Assembly (NCBI GenBank): GCA_002422175.1
Contig: DITR01000166.1
Location: 1 to 5,440 of the forward strand
Reading direction: 5' to 3'
From: Alcaligenaceae bacterium UBA6179
GTDB lineage: Bacteria > Pseudomonadota > Gammaproteobacteria > Burkholderiales > Burkholderiaceae_B
DNA length: 5,440 nucleotides
The position numbers were made by a program, and so were the translations under genes. Positions 1 to 5,440 of this stretch are shown here, one piece after another. The notes under the pieces are model-generated. The model made no database searches, was not told the DNA's origin, and was given only the letters and a program-made list of their open reading frames with translations. Within the stretch, counting starts at the first letter, position 1; each line of letters begins with the position of its first letter.

Positions 1-338
1 GGGGCGGGTTTATGTCAGTGCCCTTTATGACCTGGTGTAACGTCGCGTTGCATCAAGCTGTGGGCACATCGGCAGCGCTGGGCTTCCCCATCGCGTTGGC
101 TAGCGTGGGGGGGTACTTGTGGTCGGGTACGAAGCTTGTTGATTTGCCACCTGGCATGTTGGGCTTTATTTATTGGCCTGCCTTATTGGTGATTGTGGCG
201 TTCAGTATTCCGATGGCACCCGTTGGCGCCAAATTGGCCCATAAGCTGCCGGTTAAATCCTTGAAGCGTGCGTTCTCATACGTACTGTTTACTTTGGCAG
301 CTTATATGCTTTACAAAGCTATTTCATCGTTTATCTAA
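1..338 (+). CDS. Sulfite exporter TauE/SafE-type membrane permease, C-terminal part (5' end outside window)
   Basis: This is the C-terminal end of an inner-membrane transporter of the TauE/SafE (DUF81) family, whose members are proposed to export sulfite, sulfoacetate or other small anions. The reading frame is open from the window edge (first full codon at 3) to TAA at 336-338. The ATG at 12 is almost certainly internal, because the residues before it (Gly-Gly-Phe) continue the glycine-rich motif that opens the second half of these proteins, followed here by SVPFMTWCN and GTSAALGFPIA. Counting from that Met, three hydrophobic segments are visible at about 17-37, 48-71 and 87-108. A basic stretch (KLAHKLPVKSLKR, about 74-86) lies before the last helix, and the protein ends within that helix, as is usual. 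Full members are about 250-270 residues with two repeated halves, so more than half is missing. The substrate cannot be inferred. Family assignment is good; no gene symbol is justified. Confidence 0.85.
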   Translation, partial: GGFMSVPFMTWCNVALHQAVGTSAALGFPIALASVGGYLWSGTKLVDLPPGMLGFIYWPALLVIVAFSIPMAPVGAKLAHKLPVKSLKRAFSYVLFTLAAYMLYKAISSFI

Positions 339-340
339 AG

Positions 341-408
341 GGTGACGCTTGAGTTCAAGATTAAAGATCACTTCAAACTTTAATTTAAATATGGCTTTGA
401 GCGTTACC
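341..408. repeat. Imperfect inverted repeat between two convergent genes, possible weak bidirectional terminator
   Basis: The gap between the permease stop (338) and the methyltransferase stop (415) holds an outer inverted repeat: GGTGACGCT at 341-349 and AGCGTTACC at 400-408. The arms are complementary over 9 positions with one G-U pair in the plus-strand RNA. Nested inside is an AT-rich stem, 358-366 with 378-386, around an 11-nt loop. Transcripts from both sides end here, so a shared terminator would fit. However, the outer loop is about 50 nt, the inner stem is poor in G and C, and neither strand has a clear run of U after the stem. It may simply be chance structure. Confidence 0.25.
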
Positions 409-414
409 TAGCTG

Positions 415-1329
415 TCACGTTGAACGTTTGATCGAATCAAGACTAATACGGGTTTCATTACCACGTTTTAGTGTGTGGCTACGCCATGCATGACCGTAGG
501 CCACTTCAATCGTTAAATGAATTAACCCCGTGTCTCGGCGTTGTGCTTCGATCGCTTGAACAAGGCGTTGGCGCCAACGTGGGGTCACTAAACCAGCCGG
601 TCGGTTTTTTGCAGCGTTGCCCCCAAGCGCTGAAATATCTTTCAGTAAGTCGAGGCCATTTTTATAGGTCAAGGTAAGCGTTTCTTGGTCCATCACGGGG
701 TCTGCAAAGCCGCTCTCTAAGAGTAAGTCACCAAAGTCGTGCATATCAACAAACGGCATAGATTCAGTCACTAAACCTGCTGTTTTGATAGCCTCTTTAA
801 CTTGAATCAAAGTGCCCGGGCCATAACTTGAAAAAAAAGCTAAGCCGCCTGCCTTTAAAACACGACCCCATTCATTTAAAACCCGATGCGGTTCAGGATG
901 CCAATGTAATGCAAGGTTTGACCACACCAAGTCAACTGATTCGGGGGGAATAGCTGAGTGGGCTAAGTCATTTATTAAAAATGTGATCTGTGGCTTATTT
1001 TGTTTTAGAGCGCCAAGTATTTTGCGCCAACCGTGACTAAGGTGTTGTTTTGCAGCGAGATCACAGGCCCTTATGCTCAGATCTTGGCCAATCATTTGGG
1101 TTGCGTTTGGATAGCGCTGCATTAATGCAGCCATACGGCGACCTGAGCCGCAGCCCGCGTCAAGTATTGTTTTAGGGTCAAGTTTGATGAGCTTTAATCG
1201 ATCAAACATGCGCTGTGCAATTTCACCATGCAAAAACTCAGCCTGTGAACTATTTTGGCGCCGATCAAACTGTCGTATGACGTTACGCGTTTCAATATTG
1301 AGGGAAGGGTGCTGCGCTGAATTTGTCAT
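415..1329 (-). CDS. SAM-dependent methyltransferase, BioC/NDUFAF5-like
   Basis: This is a class I SAM methyltransferase of 304 residues, probably cytosolic. Motif I (ILDAGCGSGR, 55-64) binds SAM, and GQDLS (81-85) supplies the acidic residue expected at the end of strand 2. DLVWSNLALHW (133-143) followed by LKAGGLAFFSSYGPGTL (158-174) is the pattern of BioC, the malonyl-ACP O-methyltransferase that starts pimeloyl synthesis for biotin. The C-terminal part also fits, with FVDMHDFGDLLLESGF (193-208) and DLLKDISALGGNA (227-239). The N-terminal region (RQFDRRQ...FLHGEIAQRM, 19-41) resembles both BioC and the related NDUFAF5-like group, whose mitochondrial member hydroxylates an arginine of complex I, so the substrate is uncertain. 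No other biotin gene is in view. It starts at ATG 1327-1329 with no clear Shine-Dalgarno, ends with TGA at 415-417, and is divergent from comF. A run of eight T on the coding strand (831-838) encodes part of Ala164-Ser167. The fold is certain; the bioC name is only likely. Confidence 0.85.
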   Translation of the reverse strand: MTNSAQHPSLNIETRNVIRQFDRRQNSSQAEFLHGEIAQRMFDRLKLIKLDPKTILDAGCGSGRRMAALMQRYPNATQMIGQDLSIRACDLAAKQHLSHGWRKILGALKQNKPQITFLINDLAHSAIPPESVDLVWSNLALHWHPEPHRVLNEWGRVLKAGGLAFFSSYGPGTLIQVKEAIKTAGLVTESMPFVDMHDFGDLLLESGFADPVMDQETLTLTYKNGLDLLKDISALGGNAAKNRPAGLVTPRWRQRLVQAIEAQRRDTGLIHLTIEVAYGHAWRSHTLKRGNETRISLDSIKRST

Positions 1330-1405
1330 AACCCAATTAGAAAGTTGAATGCTCGCGACACAATAGCCAACGATTAAGATCTATTTTATGACTTGAGGAA
1401 AAATT
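1330..1405. promoter_or_regulatory. Divergent intergenic region, presumed promoters for the methyltransferase and for comF-trmL
   Basis: These 76 bases separate two genes transcribed away from each other, so at least one promoter in each direction is expected here or just inside the genes. I could not pick a convincing sigma-70 pair on either strand. On the plus strand, TATTTT at 1382-1387 is a weak -10-like hexamer without a matching -35 at normal spacing. On the minus strand, TATTGT (plus-strand 1359-1364) is similarly weak. The role is inferred from gene orientation only. Confidence 0.4.
1395..1398 (+). promoter_or_regulatory. Shine-Dalgarno sequence supporting the GTG start of comF
   Basis: GAGG, within TTGAGGAA, ends 7 nt before the GTG at 1406-1408. 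The same frame has a TGA at 1394-1396, so GTG is the first possible start after that stop. This settles the start even though no ATG is available there. The TTG at 1404 opens a different frame that is a shadow. Confidence 0.7.
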
Positions 1406-2155
1406 GTGTCGATTACCTCTGTTTTTTACAGCACATGGCATCACTTTAAACAGACCTGGCCAAGCCAATGCCCGCTATGTCGATTGCCCGCATTGGGTGG
1501 TTTGTTATGCAAAGCCTGTCGCCATGATTGTCTGTTATCGAGGCAGGGCGGGCAGTTTTGTCGAACCTGCGCAATTAAAATTAGCCCACAAGATGATTTA
1601 TGTGCCGAATGCCATGTCAACCCGCCGCCATTCAGGTTGACTGTCGCCGCAGTTGATTATTGCTTCCCCATGCCGTTATTGATGCATCAGTATAAAAAGT
1701 CATGCCATATGCATTTATCTGCTGTGTGTGCAGATTTGATTTGGCATACGTTACAAAAACAGTACCCCAACTGGGTAACGACCCTTCAGGCTTGGGTGGC
1801 TGTGCCAAGTAGTGCCACCGCATTAAAGCGTCGTGGGTTCAACCCCGCCCTGGAAATTGCCCGCAAACTGTCTGCTTACAGCGACTTACCCTGCGTTCTA
1901 ACGGCGTTAAAAGTAAATGAAAGGGTTGAGCCAGCTGTGCAAAAAAAAGCATCTCGTGATAGTAGATGGCAACAAGCATTTAACCGTTATGAAGGAAATC
2001 GGCCCTTGAATGGGCAATGGGTTGGTTTAGTTGACGACGTCATGACCACAGGCAGTACCCTGAGTGCCTGTGCACAGATTTTGCTTGATCAGGGTGCCGC
2101 AGGGGTGGTTGCTGTTGTCTTGGCCCGAACACCCAGAACTCTGGCACAATTCTAG
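1406..2155 (+). CDS. comF: ComF family protein (zinc-finger phosphoribosyltransferase-like)
   Basis: This is a ComF/GntX-type protein of 249 residues. Homologs are needed for DNA uptake in naturally competent bacteria, where ComF is thought to act in the cytosol on incoming single-stranded DNA, but the gene is widespread in non-competent species too. The N-terminus carries two CxxC pairs, Cys22/Cys25 with Cys35/Cys38, then two more, Cys52/Cys55 with Cys66/Cys69, a double zinc-binding arrangement. The C-terminal type I phosphoribosyltransferase domain shows KRRGFNPALEIARKL (141-155) and the PRPP-loop motif VGLVDDVMTTGST (206-218). Many relatives have RGFNQ, whereas Pro146 stands in the Gln position here. 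Length is normal. Translation starts at GTG with a good GAGG Shine-Dalgarno. The stop lies 2 nt before the trmL ATG, so the two are probably co-transcribed. A run of eight A at 1941-1948 encodes part of Gln179-Lys181 and leaves the frame intact. No other competence gene is in the window. Confidence 0.93.
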   Translation: MSITSVFYSTWHHFKQTWPSQCPLCRLPALGGLLCKACRHDCLLSRQGGQFCRTCAIKISPQDDLCAECHVNPPPFRLTVAAVDYCFPMPLLMHQYKKSCHMHLSAVCADLIWHTLQKQYPNWVTTLQAWVAVPSSATALKRRGFNPALEIARKLSAYSDLPCVLTALKVNERVEPAVQKKASRDSRWQQAFNRYEGNRPLNGQWVGLVDDVMTTGSTLSACAQILLDQGAAGVVAVVLARTPRTLAQF

Positions 2156-2157
2156 TT

Positions 2158-2652
2158 ATGTTTGATATCGTCTTAGTAGAGCCTGAAATCCCTCCCAACA
2201 CGGGTAATGTTATACGCCTATGCGCTAATGCTGGTGCTCGCCTGCACTTAGTTGAACCTTTAGGTTTCGTGCTTGATGACCGCCGTTTGCTGCGTGCAGG
2301 GCTCGATTACCACGAGTGGCAACCCGTCAAGCGGCACGCTTCACTGCAAGCCGCCTTGTCAGTCATTGGGGTTCAGCCTGGTCGCGCATTTACGTTAACG
2401 ACGCGTGCAGAAAAGTTGGTGTCTGAAGCGCAGTTTCAAGCCGGTGATGTGTTTGTTTTTGGGCGTGAAACGGCAGGGTTATCTGTTGAGCAACTCGCCT
2501 TATTTGGTCCAGACCAACGGTTTCGTTTGCCCATGTTGCCGGGTCAACGTAGCTTGAACCTTTCAAATGCCGTAGCCATTACCGTCTTTGAGGCGTGGCG
2601 GCAAGTTGGTTACCTCGGTGCGGCCGACAAACCCCCAGCTCGACGCGCTTAA
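2158..2652 (+). CDS. trmL: tRNA (cytidine(34)-2'-O)-methyltransferase TrmL
   Basis: TrmL uses S-adenosylmethionine to methylate the 2'-hydroxyl of the wobble nucleotide (C34 or cmnm5U34) of certain tRNALeu isoacceptors in the cytosol, which helps codon-wobble recognition. The 164-residue protein is a minimal SPOUT enzyme, close in length to the E. coli enzyme (157). The three knot motifs are clear: PEIPPNTGNVIRLCAN (9-24), VFGRETAGL (100-108), and LPMLPGQRSLNLSNAVA (124-140) followed by the conserved EAWRQ (145-149). The segment RRLLRAGLDYHEW (42-54) also matches the family. The C-terminal tail after Gly154 (ending PPARRA) is variable. ATG is 2 nt after the comF stop and I see no Shine-Dalgarno before it, so translation may depend on coupling to comF. 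The stop is 4 nt from the stop of the convergent Bug gene. Confidence 0.96.
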   Translation: MFDIVLVEPEIPPNTGNVIRLCANAGARLHLVEPLGFVLDDRRLLRAGLDYHEWQPVKRHASLQAALSVIGVQPGRAFTLTTRAEKLVSEAQFQAGDVFVFGRETAGLSVEQLALFGPDQRFRLPMLPGQRSLNLSNAVAITVFEAWRQVGYLGAADKPPARRA

Positions 2653-2656
2653 CAGT

Positions 2657-3664
2657 TTAATTCGCTTGTGACAAACTTTTAAGTCTGTTGCGCCACTGCA
2701 CCGTTTCAAGCTCAATACGATTTGAAAGGGCGTAAGGAGTTGAGCTTTGCGGTGTGAAATAGAGCGTCTGAAACTTTTGTTGAATAGAGGGTTCAGCTAA
2801 CAAGGCTTGAATGGCTTCGTTCAATTTATTTACTATGCGTGTTGGTGTACCAGCAGGTGCAAGTATGGCATGCCATACCTGTGTATCAAGGGTGGGGTAA
2901 CCAAGAGCAGTGAAAGTGGGTATTGAGTCAAGGGTCGGCAAAGTATATGAGTTCGCTTTGACAGTTGATGTGGAAGCAAGGACTCTAAATTTATTTTGTT
3001 GAAGTTGCGCTTCGACCACACCAGGTTCGAGCAACGCAATTTGAATTTGATTATCAAGTAATGCCGACATCATTTGTTGTGAGCTTGAGTAGGGCACTTG
3101 CATGAGATCAGTATTCGTGGCTTGCATAAACAAGCGGGCGACCACGGCAGAGGCGCTACTCAAACCATCAGAACCGACATTAAACTTACCGGGTGTTTCT
3201 TGTAGCTTTTTGATTAAACCTGCAAGGTTTTCAATACCCCATTCTTGGTTAATAACTAAAATTTGTGGCGTGTAAGCAATTAAGCTGATGGGTGACAGGT
3301 CTCGCCACGGAAAGTTACGCCCACGAACGGAGTGCATATTGGGTTCGATGACTAAAGGGCCATTTGAGGTGTAGAGCAAACTGTAGCCATCACCTTTTTG
3401 AGTAATGGCGTAAGCGGTACCCACATGCCCAGATTCGCTTGGCATGTTTTCAATAACAATTTTTTGACCTAAAAGTTGACTCAGTGGCGGCGCTACGATT
3501 CGCGCCATCGTATCGGTTACAGAGCCTATTGCAGATGGCACGATGAGTTTGATGGGCTTTTCATTTGGCCAAGCGGCTTGAGCGGGTGAAAACCACGACA
3601 CCAACAAGCAAGCAAAAACGATTGTTGATTGTTTAAAGTTGAAATATTTTTGAAAGAAATGCAT
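2657..3664 (-). CDS. Bug/TctC-family periplasmic substrate-binding protein, orphan
   Basis: This is a periplasmic binding protein of the Bug (TctC) family, which captures carboxylates, amino acids or related small molecules for tripartite tricarboxylate transporters or acts in sensing. Of its 335 residues, the first 30 look like a Sec signal peptide: Lys6/Lys11, a hydrophobic core 13-25, and AQA before Ala31. Cys19 is not in a proper lipobox. The mature protein begins WPNEKPIKLIVP, the usual Bug opening. Family features follow: LGQKIVIENMP (65-75), a helix starting near Gly82, GDGYSLL (91-97), DLSPISLIA (122-130), PGKFNVGSDG (158-167), QVPYSSSQQMMSALLDNQIQ (189-208), and WHAILAPAGTP (264-274). 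The glycine-rich ligand loop, usually PxxxGGxxD, reads PSAIGSVTD (43-51), and the Asp usual after GQI/GQV is replaced by Gln209. No tctA or tctB is nearby. It starts 18 nt after gpsA with no obvious Shine-Dalgarno and is likely the last gene of that operon. The ligand is unknown. Confidence 0.9.
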   Translation of the reverse strand: MHFFQKYFNFKQSTIVFACLLVSWFSPAQAAWPNEKPIKLIVPSAIGSVTDTMARIVAPPLSQLLGQKIVIENMPSESGHVGTAYAITQKGDGYSLLYTSNGPLVIEPNMHSVRGRNFPWRDLSPISLIAYTPQILVINQEWGIENLAGLIKKLQETPGKFNVGSDGLSSASAVVARLFMQATNTDLMQVPYSSSQQMMSALLDNQIQIALLEPGVVEAQLQQNKFRVLASTSTVKANSYTLPTLDSIPTFTALGYPTLDTQVWHAILAPAGTPTRIVNKLNEAIQALLAEPSIQQKFQTLYFTPQSSTPYALSNRIELETVQWRNRLKSLSQAN

Positions 3665-3682
3665 CAGCTACAAAAGATAAAG

Positions 3683-4747
3683 TTATTCAGATTTTGCTTC
3701 GCGGGCGAGCAATTGCGAAACCGCTTGTTTGACAGGAACATGATGAAATAAAACCTGACAAACCGCGTCAGTAATGGGCATATCAACCCCTAACGACTTG
3801 GCACGAATCGAAACGGCTTGCGCGCAACGTACACCTTCGGCAGTTGAGCCGCTTGCTAAAATATCAGACAAGCTTTGCCCTTTACCGAGCGCTAAACCGA
3901 CTTGTCGATTACGAGAGAGTTCGCCTGTGGACGTGAGCACTAAATCACCTAAACCGGTCAGCCCAGAAAATGTGGCGGCATCAGCACCTATTTTGACACC
4001 AAATCGTGTCATTTCAGCCAAACCTCGGGTAATTAAGGCTGCGCGGGCATTGTTACCTAGCGCCAGCCCATCAGCAATGCCGCATGCAATCGCCATAATA
4101 TTTTTAAGTGCACCACCGACTTCAACGCCGACGACGTCGGTCGTGGCGTAAATACGCATAGGGTCATGGTGAAAAATCTCACGTACCAAAGCGCGTAACG
4201 ACTCATCGACACTTGCGACTGTGAGCGCAACGGGCAGACCCTGTGCCACCTCTTTTGCAAAAGAAGGGCCTGACAACACACCTAAAGAATAATGGGCTGA
4301 TGCCCCCAATGCTTGAGCCACAATTTCATGGGGTAATTGACCAGTTTGGGGGTCTAAGCCTTTACAAGTCCAGACAATTGATGTTTTGGGTTGTGTGGCC
4401 GTCTGGTTTGAAGCATGAAAGTGTTGTGACAAACGAGCGCAAATGTCACGTAAACCAATGACAGGCGTACCCAAAATAATGATTGCCGGTGTTTGAGTTG
4501 ATTGTGCCGTGCCATGCTCTATTGCTTGCGTGATGTCAGCGGTAAAGTGAATGGAAGCGGGCAAATCAAGACCGGGTAGGTAGCGCATATTTTGCCGGTT
4601 GGCAGACATTGATTGAATTAAATCAATGTCACGCGCCCACAAGCACACATCATGATGAGTTGCGGCGGCTGCGGCTAGCGCTGTACCCCACGCACCCGCA
4701 CCGAGCACCGAAACACGAATGCGGGGTTGTGAAGAATGCACAATCAA
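3683..4747 (-). CDS. gpsA: NAD(P)H-dependent glycerol-3-phosphate dehydrogenase
   Basis: GpsA reduces dihydroxyacetone phosphate to sn-glycerol-3-phosphate in the cytosol, supplying the backbone for phospholipids. The N-terminal Rossmann motif GAGAWGTALA (16-25) binds NAD(P)H. Active-site residues align by context with the characterised family: Lys129 (in TCKGL), Lys215 (in GGALKNIMAIACG), Asp268 and Thr272 (in GLGDLVLTST), and Arg279/Asn280 (in SRNR). LSGPSFAKEVAQG (158-170), GNNARAALITRGLAEM (231-246) and AEGVRCA (303-309) are also standard. Length is 354, against 339 in E. coli; extra residues lie in the loops near 76-87 and 111-122. The frame has no ATG start. An in-frame TGA (4766-4768) leaves TTG at 4745-4747 or GTG at 4739-4741 as starts, and neither has a clear Shine-Dalgarno. 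GTG gives the 352-residue form beginning MHSSQPRIRVSVLG, equally acceptable. The TTG lies 7 nt after secB, so translational coupling is likely. Confidence 0.96.
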   Translation of the reverse strand: MIVHSSQPRIRVSVLGAGAWGTALAAAAATHHDVCLWARDIDLIQSMSANRQNMRYLPGLDLPASIHFTADITQAIEHGTAQSTQTPAIIILGTPVIGLRDICARLSQHFHASNQTATQPKTSIVWTCKGLDPQTGQLPHEIVAQALGASAHYSLGVLSGPSFAKEVAQGLPVALTVASVDESLRALVREIFHHDPMRIYATTDVVGVEVGGALKNIMAIACGIADGLALGNNARAALITRGLAEMTRFGVKIGADAATFSGLTGLGDLVLTSTGELSRNRQVGLALGKGQSLSDILASGSTAEGVRCAQAVSIRAKSLGVDMPITDAVCQVLFHHVPVKQAVSQLLAREAKSE

Positions 4748-4754
4748 ATCGGGT

Positions 4755-5285
4755 TTACTGACGCGTCATGCTGGGCGGCAAAATCAACCCAGAATCATTT
4801 GATTGACCGTTTGGTGCAACGGCTGCGGGTTGACCCTGTTCAGCCAAACGCTGTTCATAGAGCCCTTGAAAGTTAATGTCTGCCAAATGCAAAGGGGGAA
4901 GTGAGGTGCGCGTGATGGCGTCTGCTACGTTTGAGCGCAGGTAAGGGTAGAGCATGGTGGGGCAAACGATGCCTAGAATAGGGTCAATTTGCTCGGCAGG
5001 CATATTAGCCAACTCGAAAATACCCCCTTGGGTCGCTTCAACTAAGTAAACCACTTTTTCTTCAATTTTAGTTGTGACCGTTACCGTGATGGTGACTTCA
5101 AAAACGGTATCAGCTAAACGTTGCCCACCAACCCCTACATTAATGCTGACGGTAGGTGCTTCTTGTTCGAGAAACGTTTGTGGTGCGTTGGGCATTTCAA
5201 CTGACAGGTCTTTTAAATAAACACGTTGTAAGTTGAAAGCGGGTGCTTGTTCGTTTGGAGCGGCTTGAGCTTGTTGTTCAGACAT
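4755..5285 (-). CDS. secB: Protein-export chaperone SecB
   Basis: SecB is a cytosolic homotetrameric chaperone that holds secretory precursors unfolded and delivers them to SecA at the SecYEG translocon. The 176-residue sequence shows the full family core: FNLQRVYLKDLSVEMPNAP (17-35), the alternating beta-strand region TVFEVTITVTVTTKIEEK (60-77), IFELANMPAEQIDPIL (89-104), CPTMLYPYLRSNVADAITR (108-126) and PPLHLADINFQGLYEQR (129-145). The first 16 residues are Gln/Ala-rich and polar. After about 145 there is a tail of roughly 30 residues, low in hydrophobics until GLILPPSMTRQ, making it longer than E. coli SecB (155); SecB tails contact SecA and vary between groups. ATG at 5283-5285 has a modest TCTGGA element 6 nt upstream. 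It sits 44 nt after grxC and 7 nt before gpsA, matching the conserved grxC-secB-gpsA order. Confidence 0.97.
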   Translation of the reverse strand: MSEQQAQAAPNEQAPAFNLQRVYLKDLSVEMPNAPQTFLEQEAPTVSINVGVGGQRLADTVFEVTITVTVTTKIEEKVVYLVEATQGGIFELANMPAEQIDPILGIVCPTMLYPYLRSNVADAITRTSLPPLHLADINFQGLYEQRLAEQGQPAAVAPNGQSNDSGLILPPSMTRQ

Positions 5286-5329
5286 AAAAATTCCAGAAAA
5301 GGGCTTAAATTTAACGAAATGTGTAGGGC
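5286..5329 (-). other. grxC-secB intergenic spacer with an 8-nt direct repeat
   Basis: The 44-nt gap is AT-rich. The octamer AGGGCTTA (plus strand) occurs at 5325-5332, overlapping the grxC stop, and again at 5300-5307, 25 nt apart start to start. I see no hairpin and no clear -35/-10 pair, so secB is most simply read as co-transcribed with grxC. The repeat may be chance or a trace of a small duplication. Confidence 0.35.
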
Positions 5330-5440
5330 TTATTGTTCACTTAACAAGGGTATTAAACCACCCGCTTTATCGAGCGCAGCCAAGTCATCATAACCGCCGA
5401 CATGGGTGTCGCCGATGTAAATTTGTGGCACTGTACGGCG
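5330..5440 (-). CDS. grxC: Glutaredoxin 3, C-terminal end (5' end outside window)
   Basis: The minus strand is open from the window edge to TAA (plus-strand 5330-5332), giving the last 36 residues. They begin RRTVPQIYIGDTHVGGYDDL and end GGLIPLLSEQ. TVPQIYI holds the cis-proline of the thioredoxin fold that lines the glutathione site, and GGYDDL is the glutathione-binding and helix-start signature of GrxC-type glutaredoxins. The protein reduces disulfides and glutathione mixed disulfides in the cytosol using glutathione. The CPYC active site lies upstream, outside the window. A full protein is about 85 residues, so roughly half is missing. Position directly upstream of secB supports the assignment. 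This fragment is short but the motif is diagnostic. Confidence 0.93.
   Translation of the reverse strand, partial: RRTVPQIYIGDTHVGGYDDLAALDKAGGLIPLLSEQ

Noticed and set aside
12..338. A complete small membrane protein starting at ATG 12
   Set aside because: The frame is open to the window edge and the preceding glycines continue the TauE/SafE second-half motif, so this is the end of a longer permease.
471..677. Plus-strand open frame of 68 codons opposite the methyltransferase
   Set aside because: Antisense to conserved coding sequence with no family signature and no ribosome binding site that I can see.
1341..1390. Possible sigma-70 promoter for comF (TTGAAT at 1345 with TAAGAT or TATTTT downstream)
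   Set aside because: Each hexamer matches consensus at only 4 of 6 positions and the spacings are wrong, so I do not name a specific promoter.
1404..1640. TTG-started frame overlapping the comF start
   Set aside because: The GTG frame at 1406 encodes the zinc-binding cysteines and the PRPP motif of ComF; this frame is a shadow.
2833..3057. Minus-strand 74-codon frame inside the Bug gene, and similar short frames at 1632-1823, 4057-4281 and 4243-4461
   Set aside because: All lie within conserved genes in other frames and show no protein family features.
3774..4151. A 125-codon open frame on the plus strand opposite gpsA
   Set aside because: It lies wholly antisense to a clearly conserved gpsA, has no recognisable domain, and its Ser/Pro/Ala-rich composition follows from the gpsA codons.
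1..5440. A defence system, mobile element, CRISPR array or other undescribed system
   Set aside because: All coding space is taken by recognisable housekeeping or transport families in compact order, with no repeats, integrase, toxin-antitoxin pair or unexplained gap above 80 bases.

Overview
The window is ordinary chromosomal housekeeping sequence from a betaproteobacterium, most likely Burkholderiales close to Alcaligenaceae. Three things point there: the grxC-secB-gpsA gene order, a stand-alone periplasmic Bug/TctC-type binding protein (a family greatly expanded in Bordetella, Cupriavidus and relatives), and the run of a BioC-type methyltransferase, comF and trmL. Base composition looks moderate by eye (not counted), lower than in Bordetella. 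The genus cannot be fixed from sequence alone.

Layout. (1) Positions 1-338, plus strand: the C-terminal part of a TauE/SafE-type membrane permease, cut by the window edge. (2) Positions 415-1329, minus strand: a SAM-dependent methyltransferase of the BioC/NDUFAF5-like group, convergent with the permease. The 76-bp gap between them holds a long imperfect inverted repeat. (3) Positions 1406-2155 and 2158-2652, plus strand: comF (GTG start, good Shine-Dalgarno) and trmL, separated by 2 nt and probably co-transcribed; they diverge from the methyltransferase across a 76-bp gap. (4) Positions 2657-5440, minus strand, read right to left: grxC (C-terminal end only), secB, gpsA and a Bug-family binding protein. 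The gaps are 44, 7 and 18 nt, so this is probably one transcription unit. It meets trmL tail to tail with only 4 nt between the stop codons.

How the genes relate. grxC-secB-gpsA is an old conserved neighbourhood, also found in Escherichia coli, combining disulfide/thiol redox, protein export chaperoning and phospholipid backbone synthesis; there is no obvious common pathway. The Bug gene at its 3' end looks like a lineage-specific addition, with no tctA/tctB membrane partners in view. comF and trmL are also unrelated in biochemistry (a phosphoribosyltransferase-fold protein and a tRNA wobble-base methylase).

I found no RNA gene, CRISPR array, insertion sequence, phage feature or tandem repeat, and no stretch over 300 bases lacks a gene. 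I saw no convincing evidence of a new biological system. The points worth a second look are modest: the non-ATG start of gpsA, the altered ligand-site motif and position of the Bug gene, the methyltransferase's true substrate, and the inverted repeat between convergent genes.
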